Source: an uncultured Paraprevotella sp.
GTDB taxonomy: Bacteria; Bacteroidota; Bacteroidia; Bacteroidales; Bacteroidaceae
DNA length: 64,000 nt
Direction of reading: 5' to 3'
Assembly (NCBI GenBank): GCA_944319925.1
Contig: CALUFQ010000012.1
Coordinates: 1 to 64,000 of the forward strand
The position numbers were made by a program, and so were the translations under genes. How positions within the stretch are numbered: position 1 is the first letter of the stretch; every line of letters starts with the position of its first letter. Below the pieces are notes generated by a model, which was not told the DNA's origin, searched no databases, and saw only the letters and a program-made list of their open reading frames with translations. Positions 36,134-44,036 of the stretch are shown in pieces.

Positions 36134-38905
36134 TCAGTGTGCTTCCAGCCAATTCTTTCCCCAGCCATAGTCGGCTTCGAGCGGCACTTGCATGGGACAG
36201 GCGCGTTCCATCTCTTCGACGACAATCAGCTGCACCCGCTCTTTTTCTTCCGGATAGACGCTGAAGTTCAGTTCGTCATGCACTTGGAGTATCATTTTGG
36301 AGCGCAGACCTTCTTCCCGGAAGCGGCGGGCGATGGCAATCATGGCAATCTTGATGATGTCCGCCGCACTGCCTTGGATGGGGGCATTGATGGCGTTGCG
36401 CTCGGCGTAGCCGCGCACCACGGCATTGTGGCTGTTGATGTCGCGCAGGTAGCAACGGCGGTGGTAGATGGTTTCCGTATAGCCTTTTTCGCGAGCTGTC
36501 TCAATGCTTTTTTGCATGTACTCTTTCACCTTCGGGTAGGTGGCGAAATAGCCTTCGATGAGTTCCTTGGCTTCGGTGCGGCTGATGTCCAAACGTTCGG
36601 CCAGGCCAAAGGCGGTGATGCCATAGATGATGCCGAAGTTGGCCGTCTTGGCTTTGCCGCGTTCTTCGCGCGTCACTTCCTCGATGGCTTTCTTATATAT
36701 CTTTGCAGCCGTGGCGGCGTGGATGTCATGTCCTTCGCGGAAGGCTTCTATCATGTGCGGGTCGCCGCTCAGGTGGGCCATGATGCGCAGTTCGATTTGG
36801 GAATAGTCGGCCGAGAAGAATTCGCATCCAGGTTCGGGGACGAACGCCTTGCGGATTTCCTTGCCTTCCTCGCCCCGTACGGGGATGTTCTGCAGGTTGG
36901 GATTGCTGCTGCTCAGGCGTCCCGTGGCAGTGACAGTCTGGTTGAAAGAGGTGTGGATATGTCCTGTAGTGGGGTTGATGAGCCTGGGCAGCGCGTCGAT
37001 ATATGTCCCCAACAGTTTCTTTAGTCCGCGGTGTTCCAGGATTTTTTCCACGATGGGGTGGTGCGACCGCAAGGATTCCAGCACTTCTTCCGAAGTGACG
37101 TATTGCCCGGTCTTGGTCTTTTTGGGTTTATCGCTGATTTTGAGTTTCTCGAACAATACTTCGCCCACTTGTTTCGGCGAGGCGATGTTGAACGGTTCGC
37201 CGGCCAGTGCATGGATTTCTTCCTCCAATTGGTTCATTTTCCCGGTGTAGAGCGCGGATGTTTCGCGCAAGGCATCCGTGTCGATGCACACGCCGTTGCG
37301 CTCCATCCATGCCAGGACAGGAACGAGTGGCATCTCTATGTCGCGGAACAAGTCGAGGCAGCCTTCTTCCTTCAGTTTGGGTTCGAAGATGTTTTTCAGT
37401 TTCAGCGTCACGTCGGCATCCTCGCAAGCATATTCATACACTTGTGCGGGCGTGAGGTCGGCCATGTTCTTTTGTCCTTTTCCTTTCGGGCCGATGAGTT
37501 CTTCGATGTGGATGGTCTGGTAGTGGAGATAGACTTCGGCCATGTAGTCCATGCCGTGGCGCAGTTCGGGCTGCAGCAGGTAGTGGGCCACCATCGTGTC
37601 GAACAGTTCACCGCGCAAGGTGACACCGTAATTCTGAAGTACCATGAAGTCATACTTGATGTTCTGCCCGATTTTTAGGATTCGGCTGTCCTCATAGACT
37701 ATTTTAAATTCATTAACAATTGTTTGCGCTTCCTCTTGGTCTTGCGGGATGGGCACGTAGAAGGCCTGATTTTCCGCCACGCTGAAGCTCAAACCGACGA
37801 GCCGGGCCGTGATGGGATCGGTCCCGGTGGTTTCCGTGTCTAGACTGAGAAAATCTTTTGTAAGGAATAATTCTATAATTCTATGTCTATCTTCTTTTTT
37901 CTCAATGAGTTGATAGTCGAAGTCACCCCTTTTGTACTTGCTGAGATTTGAATATTCAGTCGCACCTTGGGGGTTGTCCGCAAATTCTGGAAAGAGAGAG
38001 CCTTGAGCACCGCCTGTTTTTGGTGCAGATTGGGTGGGGGAGAATTTCCGTTCGGAAAGGGAACGGAATTCCAACTCTTCGAACAGGCGTTTCAGTTCGG
38101 CCTCGTCCGGAGTTTCGGTTCTGAGCGTTTCCAAGTCGAGCGTGATGGGGGCATCGGTTTTGATGGTGGCCAGGAATTTTGAGAAGGCGATGGTCTCTTT
38201 GTTGTTTTCCACTTTGGCCTTCAGGCTACCTTTCAATTCGTCGGTGTGGGCCAGCAGGTTTTCGATGTTGCCAAACTGGGCGATGAGTTTCGCGGCCGTC
38301 TTTTCTCCCACGCCGGGGCAACCCGGGATGTTGTCGGACGCATCGCCCATCAGCCCGAGCAGGTCAATGACCTGTTTCGGCGATGAAATGGCATATTTTT
38401 CCGTGACTTCCTTCACGCCCATGATTTCGAAGTCCTTGTCGCCATATTTGGGGCGATACATCTTGACCCGTTCGCCCACCAATTGGCCATAGTCCTTGTC
38501 GGGGGTCATCATGTAGGTCTCCAATCCTTCGCGGGCGGAAGCCTGCGTGGCCAAAGTGCCGATGACATCGTCCGCTTCGAAGCCCGGCACTTCCAAGATA
38601 GGAATGCGGTAGGCCCGGATGATGTCCTTGATGATAGGCACGGCAGTGCGGATGGCTTCGGGGGTTTCTTCGCGTTGCGCCTTGTAGGCGGGATAAGCTT
38701 CGTGGCGGAAAGTGGGGCCGGGAGGGTCGAAGGCGATGCCGATGTGGGTGGGATGCTCCTTGTTGAGCACCTCTTCCAAGGTGTTGACAAAGCCGAGGAT
38801 GGCCGACGTGTTCAGTCCTTTGGAGTTGATGCGCGGGTTCTTGATGAATGCGTAGTAGGCCCTGTAAATGAGGGCGTATGCATCGAGTAGGAATAGTCTG
38901 TCCAT
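36134..38905 (-). CDS. polA: DNA polymerase I
   Basis: A 923-residue three-domain enzyme used for Okazaki-fragment processing and repair synthesis. The 5'-nuclease domain (about 1-300) has MDRLFLLDAYALIYRAYY, FEADDVIGT and the helix-hairpin-helix LMGDASDNIPGCPGVGEKTA. The 3'-5' exonuclease domain keeps its first motif, DTETTG, so proofreading appears active. The polymerase domain has SADYSQIELR (motif A), RGKAKTANFGIIYG (motif B) and LQVHDELNF (motif C). The ATG at 38905 is chosen because the 5'-nuclease domain starts there. A 16-bp palindrome lies 18 bp upstream. Confidence 0.98.
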   Translation of the reverse strand: MDRLFLLDAYALIYRAYYAFIKNPRINSKGLNTSAILGFVNTLEEVLNKEHPTHIGIAFDPPGPTFRHEAYPAYKAQREETPEAIRTAVPIIKDIIRAYRIPILEVPGFEADDVIGTLATQASAREGLETYMMTPDKDYGQLVGERVKMYRPKYGDKDFEIMGVKEVTEKYAISSPKQVIDLLGLMGDASDNIPGCPGVGEKTAAKLIAQFGNIENLLAHTDELKGSLKAKVENNKETIAFSKFLATIKTDAPITLDLETLRTETPDEAELKRLFEELEFRSLSERKFSPTQSAPKTGGAQGSLFPEFADNPQGATEYSNLSKYKRGDFDYQLIEKKEDRHRIIELFLTKDFLSLDTETTGTDPITARLVGLSFSVAENQAFYVPIPQDQEEAQTIVNEFKIVYEDSRILKIGQNIKYDFMVLQNYGVTLRGELFDTMVAHYLLQPELRHGMDYMAEVYLHYQTIHIEELIGPKGKGQKNMADLTPAQVYEYACEDADVTLKLKNIFEPKLKEEGCLDLFRDIEMPLVPVLAWMERNGVCIDTDALRETSALYTGKMNQLEEEIHALAGEPFNIASPKQVGEVLFEKLKISDKPKKTKTGQYVTSEEVLESLRSHHPIVEKILEHRGLKKLLGTYIDALPRLINPTTGHIHTSFNQTVTATGRLSSSNPNLQNIPVRGEEGKEIRKAFVPEPGCEFFSADYSQIELRIMAHLSGDPHMIEAFREGHDIHAATAAKIYKKAIEEVTREERGKAKTANFGIIYGITAFGLAERLDISRTEAKELIEGYFATYPKVKEYMQKSIETAREKGYTETIYHRRCYLRDINSHNAVVRGYAERNAINAPIQGSAADIIKIAMIAIARRFREEGLRSKMILQVHDELNFSVYPEEKERVQLIVVEEMERACPMQVPLEADYGWGKNWLEAH

Positions 38906-38922
38906 GGATTCTGTTGATTTTC

Positions 38923-38938
38923 TCCGTAAATTTACGGA
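38923..38938. promoter_or_regulatory. 16-bp palindrome between polA and the polyprenyl synthase gene
   Basis: TCCGTAAATTTACGGA is a perfect palindrome. It overlaps TAAATTTA, a one-mismatch -7 box for polA. The same core, CCGTAAATTTGCC, overlaps the -7 box of dtd at about 44001. It could be an operator or simply part of the promoter. Confidence 0.4.
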
Positions 38939-38997
38939 AAAAATATGAGCGGGTAGCGTTTTTTGTGTAATTTTGTACCCCGAATGCACCTGACAGT

Positions 38998-39969
38998 ATG
39001 GACGTATTGACACAAATCCGGCAGCCGGTGGAGCGAGAAATGAAAGAATTCGAATCGCTTTTCGGTATTACCTTGCAACATCAGAATCCAATCTTGATGA
39101 CGGCCCTGCGGCACGTGATGGGCCGTAGGGGGAAGCTAATGCGTCCCATCTTGGTGCTATTGGCCGCTAAACGTTATGGCGAAGTCAACGATGCCGTGCT
39201 CCATGCCGCCGTGAGCCTGGAAATGTTGCACACGGCCAGCTTGGTGCATGACGATGTGGTGGACGAGAGCAATGAGCGGCGCGGCCAGTCGTCGGTGAAC
39301 GCCTTGTTGGACAACAAGGCCGCCGTGCTGGTGGGCGATTACTTGCTTTCCACCTCCTTGAAGCATGCCGCCATGGCGGGGAGTCTGCGTGTGGTGGACT
39401 TGGTGGCCCGGTTGGGGCAGACGCTCTCGGACGGCGAGTTGCAACAGTTGTCCAACGTGCAGTCTGATGAAATCAGCGAGGAACAGTATTTCGAGGTCAT
39501 CCGCCGCAAGACGGCTTCGCTTTTTGCCGTGTGTGCCGAGGTGGGCGCATTGCTTTCCGGTGCATCGGAGGAAAAGGTGCGCATGTCAGGCGATTTCGGC
39601 CGCGACGTGGGCATTTGTTTCCAAATCCGCGACGATGTGTTCGACTATTACGATGCCGAAGTGGGGAAGCCCACGGGCAACGACATGAAGGAAGGCAAGC
39701 TGACGCTGCCCGTGGTGCATGCCGTGTTGCAGCGCGGCGCGGAGGAATGGCGCGAATTGGCATTGAACGTCCGTGCGGGAAAGGCCACGGAGGATGAAAT
39801 CAAGGCTTTGGTGGATTTCACGAAGCGTGCGGGCGGCATTGAGTATGCGCAGCGGAAGATGGATGAAATTCGCAGCCACGCCCTCGGACTTTTGGGCACG
39901 GACGGGCGGGAAGACGTGTGCCAGGCCTTGTCGCTTTACCTAGATTTCGTGTTGAAGCGCGTGTCGTAA
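38998..39969 (+). CDS. ispB: Polyprenyl diphosphate synthase (octaprenyl type)
   Basis: A 323-residue all-helical trans-prenyltransferase that extends farnesyl diphosphate to a long polyprenyl diphosphate, used for menaquinone side chains. Both aspartate-rich motifs are intact: LVHDDVVDES (about residue 84) and QIRDDVFDYY (about 211), with the GxKLMRP-like GRRGKLMRPILVLLA near residue 41. No bulky residue pattern lets me fix the chain length. It is divergent from polA. TAATTTTG at 38968-38975 is a good -7 box, with no clear -33. Confidence 0.92.
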   Translation: MDVLTQIRQPVEREMKEFESLFGITLQHQNPILMTALRHVMGRRGKLMRPILVLLAAKRYGEVNDAVLHAAVSLEMLHTASLVHDDVVDESNERRGQSSVNALLDNKAAVLVGDYLLSTSLKHAAMAGSLRVVDLVARLGQTLSDGELQQLSNVQSDEISEEQYFEVIRRKTASLFAVCAEVGALLSGASEEKVRMSGDFGRDVGICFQIRDDVFDYYDAEVGKPTGNDMKEGKLTLPVVHAVLQRGAEEWRELALNVRAGKATEDEIKALVDFTKRAGGIEYAQRKMDEIRSHALGLLGTDGREDVCQALSLYLDFVLKRVS

Positions 39970-40047
39970 TTACTTCATTTTTTTCATAAGTTATAAATTC
40001 CAAATTTATCGCAGTGCGGGTTTATTTGCTGTCTTTATGGCAAAAAA

Positions 40048-40231
40048 GAGGGTGTAGCAAAACCTGCAAGAAGCAACTGCTCCGCCTTGTAGGGGAGCTG
40101 GCCCAACGGGCCTGAGGGGTTTTACACCCACGGACACACATATAAAGTATGTCTTTGTGGACGTGAGACCCCTCCGTGGTTTCGCGCCACCTCCCCTACA
40201 AGGCGGAACAGTTTATTTTGCCACACTCTCC
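40048..40231 (+). repeat. 183-bp fold-back repeat, copy E
   Basis: Full-length, from GAGGGTGTAGCAAAA to TTTTGCCACACTCTC, same orientation as B and D. It ends 10 bp before the stop codon of the convergent gene at 40242. Confidence 0.9.
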
Positions 40232-40241
40232 TGTTTCGTTC

Positions 40242-40670
40242 CTATTCAAAAGTTACGTCCTCCACATGTTCCCCGATGAAGATGCCGGCCATGTCTCCTG
40301 TCTTATACCATTTGGGTTTTCCGGGCATGTCGTCCGTAATTTTTCGGCCATTGATTACAAGGTTTACAAACTTGACACCGGATATTTTGTGATGCTCGTC
40401 GTATCCGGCAATGATTGACAAGTTCTCACCCGTGCCGTTATAGGTGACATCTTTCACGAGCACATTCTGAATACCCCTGCCTGTAGAGACACAATACTTC
40501 GGGTTGTAACTGATTCTGAAATTCACTCCGACATCCTGGCACACTTCCACGGAGAAATCATTTAAGGTTTTCACTCCTGTTCCGGCAGGATATGTGACTA
40601 TCTTTGCGTCAAGCGAATGTGTAACCAACAACGCCAATGAGAGAAGTGCCTTCTTTGTGCGATTCATCAT
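40242..40670 (-). pseudogene. Truncated secreted beta-helix protein (GH28-like C-terminus)
   Basis: 142 residues: a good signal peptide (KKALLSLALLVTHSLDA), about 20 residues of YPAGTGVKTLNDFSV type, then the last rungs of a right-handed beta-helix with NVLVKDVTYNG, IIAGYDEHHKISGVKFVNL and VINGRKI. These match the C-terminal end of GH28-like polygalacturonase-type proteins, which are normally 400-500 residues. The catalytic centre is missing, so the gene probably lost its middle by an in-frame deletion. It could still make a small secreted protein. Repeat copy E lies directly downstream. Confidence 0.6.
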
Positions 40671-40983
40671 ACTTGAATTTTAAATTTGTGTGGGTTTGAC
40701 GAAATATAAATGATTGGAAATCAGGCGACCGGCGAAACCAAATTGTGCCTTTATGGGGTTTAAACACAAAATGCAAGCAATCAGGATGCTGGCTGAGGAT
40801 AAAGATAGTGAATTATTCTGTATGGAGGCAAATTCTGCAAGTTTTTTGGGGGGGGGGAAGCAACAGAAACTGGTAACGAAACTAGTCGCGGTCGCGATAG
40901 CTGCCTGTAGTGTTCTTATGATACGTAGGGCATTGTTCCTAACTTTGGCGATGGGGCTTGCCGAGCCGCAAGGAAAACAAGAG
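40671..40983. other. Intergenic region with a G10 tract
   Basis: No gene is supported. It contains T6 followed by a run of ten G at 40848-40857. No start codon or signal peptide nearby makes a clear contingency locus. The open frame across it (40714-41013) is not convincing. Confidence 0.5.
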
Positions 40984-41871
40984 CTAGTATTTGATTCTAA
41001 AGTAGTCAAGTAAGCGTTTGTAATTGTCCTGCGCCGTAAGACATGTGTCCGTCAGATAGCCTGGCACTTGCGGCCATTCGTGCAGGCCACGGTAATAAAA
41101 CATCTTCAGTTCGTCCGTGATGATGAAGGGGACGATGCCATTCTTCAGGCATTCTTTGAACATAACCAGTCTTCCGACACGCCCGTTGCCGTCCTGAAAC
41201 GGATGTATCAGTTCGAAGCGTTGGTGGAAGTCGAGGATGTCCGCCAAGTCCACTGTCTTTTTCGCCTTGTATTCTTTCAGTAAGGCGCGGATTGCCGCTC
41301 CTACGGTTTCAGGGGGAACGGTTTCAAGCCCCCCGACTTCATTGGGCAGACGCTTGTATCCGCCAACGACAAACCATGGCTTCGACGCATCCGAAGTCCC
41401 AGACTTAAGCAACCCATGCAACTGTTTGATCATGCTCTCGGAGAGGGGGGCGGTCGCATGGTCAATGATATAGTCGATGCAACGGAAATGGTTGGTCGTT
41501 TCAATGATGTCGTCAACCCTTATTCCGCCTTCGGTGGTTCCGATAGTGTTTGTCTCATAGATATAGCGGGTCTGTTCCTGAGTCAGGCGGCTGCCCTCGA
41601 TATGGTTCGAGTTGTACGTAAAGTCGATTTGGGTCCTGTGGTAAATGCCTCCCTTGATTTTCGCCTCTTTCTCCCTGCGCAAGGCTTCAAGAAGGGGAGA
41701 GGTTCCGTTGGAACTTTTCTTCCGTTGTGGCAATGCCGCGTCGGCCGGTATGCTCCAAGTCTTGCCGATAAGCTTGGCTCCACGGATTTTTCCTTGTACG
41801 CAATAGTTGCGTATTGTACGTTCTGCAAGCCCATGAGCCGCAGCATATTCTTTGACTGAGACAAAATCCAT
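40984..41871 (-). CDS. Fic-domain protein with N-terminal inhibitory helix and HTH
   Basis: A 295-residue protein. A helix-turn-helix segment (VKEYAAAHGLAERTIRNYC) opens it. The Fic core has HPFQDGNGRVGR, a full match to HPFx[DE]GNGR, so AMP transfer from ATP to a hydroxyl group of a target is expected. SNHIEG near residue 90 matches the inhibitory [ST]xxxE[GN] motif, placing it among self-inhibited (class II) Fic proteins, with the inhibitory helix ahead of the Fic core. Targets unknown. I used the MDFVSVKEY start; MPMDF at 41877 is possible. A TATCTTTG box at 41899-41906 lies upstream. It is divergent from a small antitoxin-like gene. Confidence 0.9.
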   Translation of the reverse strand: MDFVSVKEYAAAHGLAERTIRNYCVQGKIRGAKLIGKTWSIPADAALPQRKKSSNGTSPLLEALRREKEAKIKGGIYHRTQIDFTYNSNHIEGSRLTQEQTRYIYETNTIGTTEGGIRVDDIIETTNHFRCIDYIIDHATAPLSESMIKQLHGLLKSGTSDASKPWFVVGGYKRLPNEVGGLETVPPETVGAAIRALLKEYKAKKTVDLADILDFHQRFELIHPFQDGNGRVGRLVMFKECLKNGIVPFIITDELKMFYYRGLHEWPQVPGYLTDTCLTAQDNYKRLLDYFRIKY

Positions 41872-41949
41872 TGGCATAAATTCTTGATGTTTTAAGTGCA
41901 AAGATAGTGATTTTCTTGCCGATAATGGCATAGAAAAGAGATTTGAGTA

Positions 41950-41979
41950 TTGTCCAATCGGTATTTCTTTGTATTTTTG
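41950..41979 (+). promoter_or_regulatory. Promoter of the antitoxin-like gene
   Basis: TTG at 41950-41952, 19 bp spacing, TATTTTTG at 41972-41979; 23 bp upstream of the start codon at 42003. Confidence 0.65.
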
Positions 41980-42002
41980 TGGAAAGAAGAAGAATTGGGC
42001 AA

Positions 42003-42197
42003 ATGGAACAGTTGATAATTAATATAGAAGATAGGAGTATCCTTCCGAGCTTGAAGAAAATACTGAACGCCCTCGACGGCGTTTCCATCGCAAAAAAGGC
42101 GGGACGGAAGAAAAACGGGTTGGACAAGGCTCTAGACGATGTGAGGGAAGGACGTGTGAACCAGTATGATAGTGCGGAAGAGATGTTCAAGGCATAA
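42003..42197 (+). CDS. Small antitoxin-like protein without adjacent toxin
   Basis: 64 residues from the ATG at 42003. The sequence MEQLIINIEDRSILPSLKKI, then KKNGLDKALDDVREGRV and a final DSAEEMFKA, is typical of short Bacteroidetes antitoxins of type II toxin-antitoxin pairs: an N-terminal DNA-binding segment and a C-terminal toxin-wrapping helix. The toxin gene normally overlaps or follows at once, but here a hairpin and the convergent deoC follow instead. It is either an orphan antitoxin or a regulator. The divergent Fic protein carries its own inhibitory motif and so need not be its partner. Confidence 0.7.
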   Translation: MEQLIINIEDRSILPSLKKILNALDGVSIAKKAGRKKNGLDKALDDVREGRVNQYDSAEEMFKA

Positions 42198-42198
42198 T

Positions 42199-42244
42199 CA
42201 TGCCCGCCATTAAAGTCCTATCCAAGACGTTGATGGCGGGCATG
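42199..42244. terminator. Hairpin between the antitoxin gene and deoC
   Basis: CATGCCCGCCAT (42199-42210) and ATGGCGGGCATG (42233-42244) pair perfectly. The plus-strand continuation TGTCTTTATC is only weakly T-rich. Confidence 0.55.
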
Positions 42245-42269
42245 TGTCTTTATCAGGAAGCTGGGAAAA

Positions 42270-43184
42270 TCAGAAGAACTTCACGTCCCGTCCCGTCACT
42301 TCGCTCAGCAGCAGGTTGGCCAGGCGGCTCGTGCCGAGGCGCAGCCACTGGTTGGTGAGCCACCGTTCGCCCAGCACCTCTTTCACGATGGTGTAGTACA
42401 CGATGGCGTCATGCACCGTGTGCATCCCTCCGGCGGGCTTGAAGCCGATTTGTATGCCCGTCTCGTCGTAGTATTCCTTGATGGCTTGGCACATGACGTA
42501 GGCGGCTTCAGGAGTGGCAGCAGGCTCTAGTTTTCCGGTTGAGGTCTTGATGTAGTCTGCCCCGGCGTACATGGCCAGCAGGGAGGCTTTTTTGATGTTC
42601 GAGGCGGTCTTCAGGCAGCCCGTCTCGAGAATGACTTTCATCTTGCGCTCGCCACAGACGGCCTTCAGTTCGGCGATTTCGTCGCACAGCGTCTCGTAGT
42701 CGCCGCTGAGGAACTTGCCGACTGACATCACGATGTCGATTTCCGTGGCACCGTCCTTGATGGCCAAGGCCGTTTCAGCGATTTTGACCTCAATAAGTGC
42801 CTGGGAAGAGGGGAAACTGCCCGAGACGCAGGCCACCTCCACGCCCTCCACTTCGAGCGACTGGCTGACGATTTGCGCAAAGCAAGGATAGACGCAGATG
42901 GTGGCCACGTGTGGCAGGTCGGGATAGGTGGCCTCGAAGTCATTCACGCGCTCCGTGAAGCGCAAGATGCTTTCTTCGCTGTCCGTGGTGTTCAGCGAGG
43001 TCAGTTCCACGCTACCCATCAGGAAGCGTTTCACTTCCGGCGTGTCGTTCTCGGGCACCTTTTCGGCGATGATTTTCGCCACGGCTTCCTTCACTTCCTC
43101 GTCGTTGAGGTCGAGGTTGTATTTTCTCAATGCCTGTTCGTACTTGCTCACCTCAGGCTCATGGTGATGTGTGTGTTCGCTCAT
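42270..43184 (-). CDS. deoC: Deoxyribose-phosphate aldolase
   Basis: A 304-residue aldolase that splits 2-deoxyribose 5-phosphate into glyceraldehyde 3-phosphate and acetaldehyde in deoxynucleoside breakdown. ADYIKTSTGK holds the Schiff-base Lys, with IGFKPAGGMHT as the second conserved lysine motif and EIDIVMSVGKFL before it. The N-terminal His-rich start, MSEHTHHHEPE, is kept, since the frame upstream would overlap the MazG-like gene. That gene's stop lies 2 bp upstream, so deoC is the last gene of a dtd-mazG-deoC unit. Confidence 0.96.
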   Translation of the reverse strand: MSEHTHHHEPEVSKYEQALRKYNLDLNDEEVKEAVAKIIAEKVPENDTPEVKRFLMGSVELTSLNTTDSEESILRFTERVNDFEATYPDLPHVATICVYPCFAQIVSQSLEVEGVEVACVSGSFPSSQALIEVKIAETALAIKDGATEIDIVMSVGKFLSGDYETLCDEIAELKAVCGERKMKVILETGCLKTASNIKKASLLAMYAGADYIKTSTGKLEPAATPEAAYVMCQAIKEYYDETGIQIGFKPAGGMHTVHDAIVYYTIVKEVLGERWLTNQWLRLGTSRLANLLLSEVTGRDVKFF

Positions 43185-43186
43185 AT

Positions 43187-43510
43187 TCAATGCAGTTTGG
43201 GGTTGTTGATATGTCGTTCCTTGTCTCTTTGGTTCTTCTTCTCGAAACTCTTTTGCAGGGCTTCCGTCAGGTCCACTCCCGTCTGGTTGGCCAGGCAGAT
43301 GAGCACCCACAGCACGTCGGCCATCTCTTCTTCCAAGTTGCAGTTCTCGCCTTCCTTGAACGATTGGTCGCCATACTTGCGGGCGATGACGCGGGCCAGT
43401 TCGCCCACCTCTTCCGTGAGGCAGGCCATGTTGGTCAGTTCGCTGAAGTAGCGCACACCCACGGTGCGTATCCACCGGTCCACCTGTTCTTGTGCTTCTT
43501 TGATGGTCAT
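43187..43510 (-). CDS. MazG-like nucleotide pyrophosphohydrolase
   Basis: 107 residues, the size of a single-domain MazG-like or dUTPase-like all-alpha NTP pyrophosphatase, which turns (d)NTPs into monophosphates. The metal-binding pattern EEVGELA...EEEMADVLWVL is intact. It lies between dtd (11 bp upstream) and deoC (2 bp downstream), all on one strand, so it is co-transcribed with them. The substrate cannot be read from sequence. Confidence 0.9.
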   Translation of the reverse strand: MTIKEAQEQVDRWIRTVGVRYFSELTNMACLTEEVGELARVIARKYGDQSFKEGENCNLEEEMADVLWVLICLANQTGVDLTEALQKSFEKKNQRDKERHINNPKLH

Positions 43511-43521
43511 GTTTCGTTCTT

Positions 43522-43974
43522 TTATTCTTTGTTTTTCGTGTCCATGCAGATGGTGACAGGGCCGTCGTTGAGCAGCTCCACCTTCATGTCCGCCCCGAAC
43601 TCGCCCGTCTGCACGGGGCGGCCCAAGGCTTCGCCCATCTTGCGGCAGAAACTTTCGTAGAGGGGGACGGCCGTGGCATGGCCGGCGGCGCGGATGTAAG
43701 AGGGGCGGTTGCCCTTTTTGTACGAGGCCATCAGGGTGAACTGGCTCACCACGAGGATGTCGCCGCCCGCGTCAAGGATGCTGCGGTTCATCACCCCGTT
43801 TTCATCGTCGAAGATGCGCAGGGCGGCGGTTTTCTTGCAGAGCCAGTCGATGTCTTCCTCCCCGTCCGCTTCCTCAATGCCGAGGAGGACGAGCATCCCC
43901 TGTCCGATGGAAGCCTTGCGCTGTCCGTCAATCGTCACCGAGGCGTGTGCGACCCGTTGTATTACGATTCTCAT
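43522..43974 (-). CDS. dtd: D-aminoacyl-tRNA deacylase
   Basis: A 150-residue DTD that removes D-amino acids wrongly attached to tRNA. SQFTLMASYKKGNRPSY is the family's first signature, and NDGPVTICMDT contains the GlycisPro motif that excludes L-aminoacyl substrates. Length and start (MRIVIQRV) are normal. It is the first gene of the unit with the MazG-like gene and deoC. TAAATTTG at 44001-44008 is a good -7 box, with no clear -33. Confidence 0.97.
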   Translation of the reverse strand: MRIVIQRVAHASVTIDGQRKASIGQGMLVLLGIEEADGEEDIDWLCKKTAALRIFDDENGVMNRSILDAGGDILVVSQFTLMASYKKGNRPSYIRAAGHATAVPLYESFCRKMGEALGRPVQTGEFGADMKVELLNDGPVTICMDTKNKE

Positions 43975-44036
43975 ATTTGTTTATACGCACTTGTTTTAGG
44001 CAAATTTACGGAGTTTTTTTGTGTTTAGGGCGCGTT

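Noticed and set aside
40984..42197. Classical FicTA toxin-antitoxin pair
   Set aside because: The Fic protein has its own N-terminal inhibitory motif, so it belongs to the self-inhibited class that needs no separate antitoxin, and the two genes are divergent rather than in one operon.
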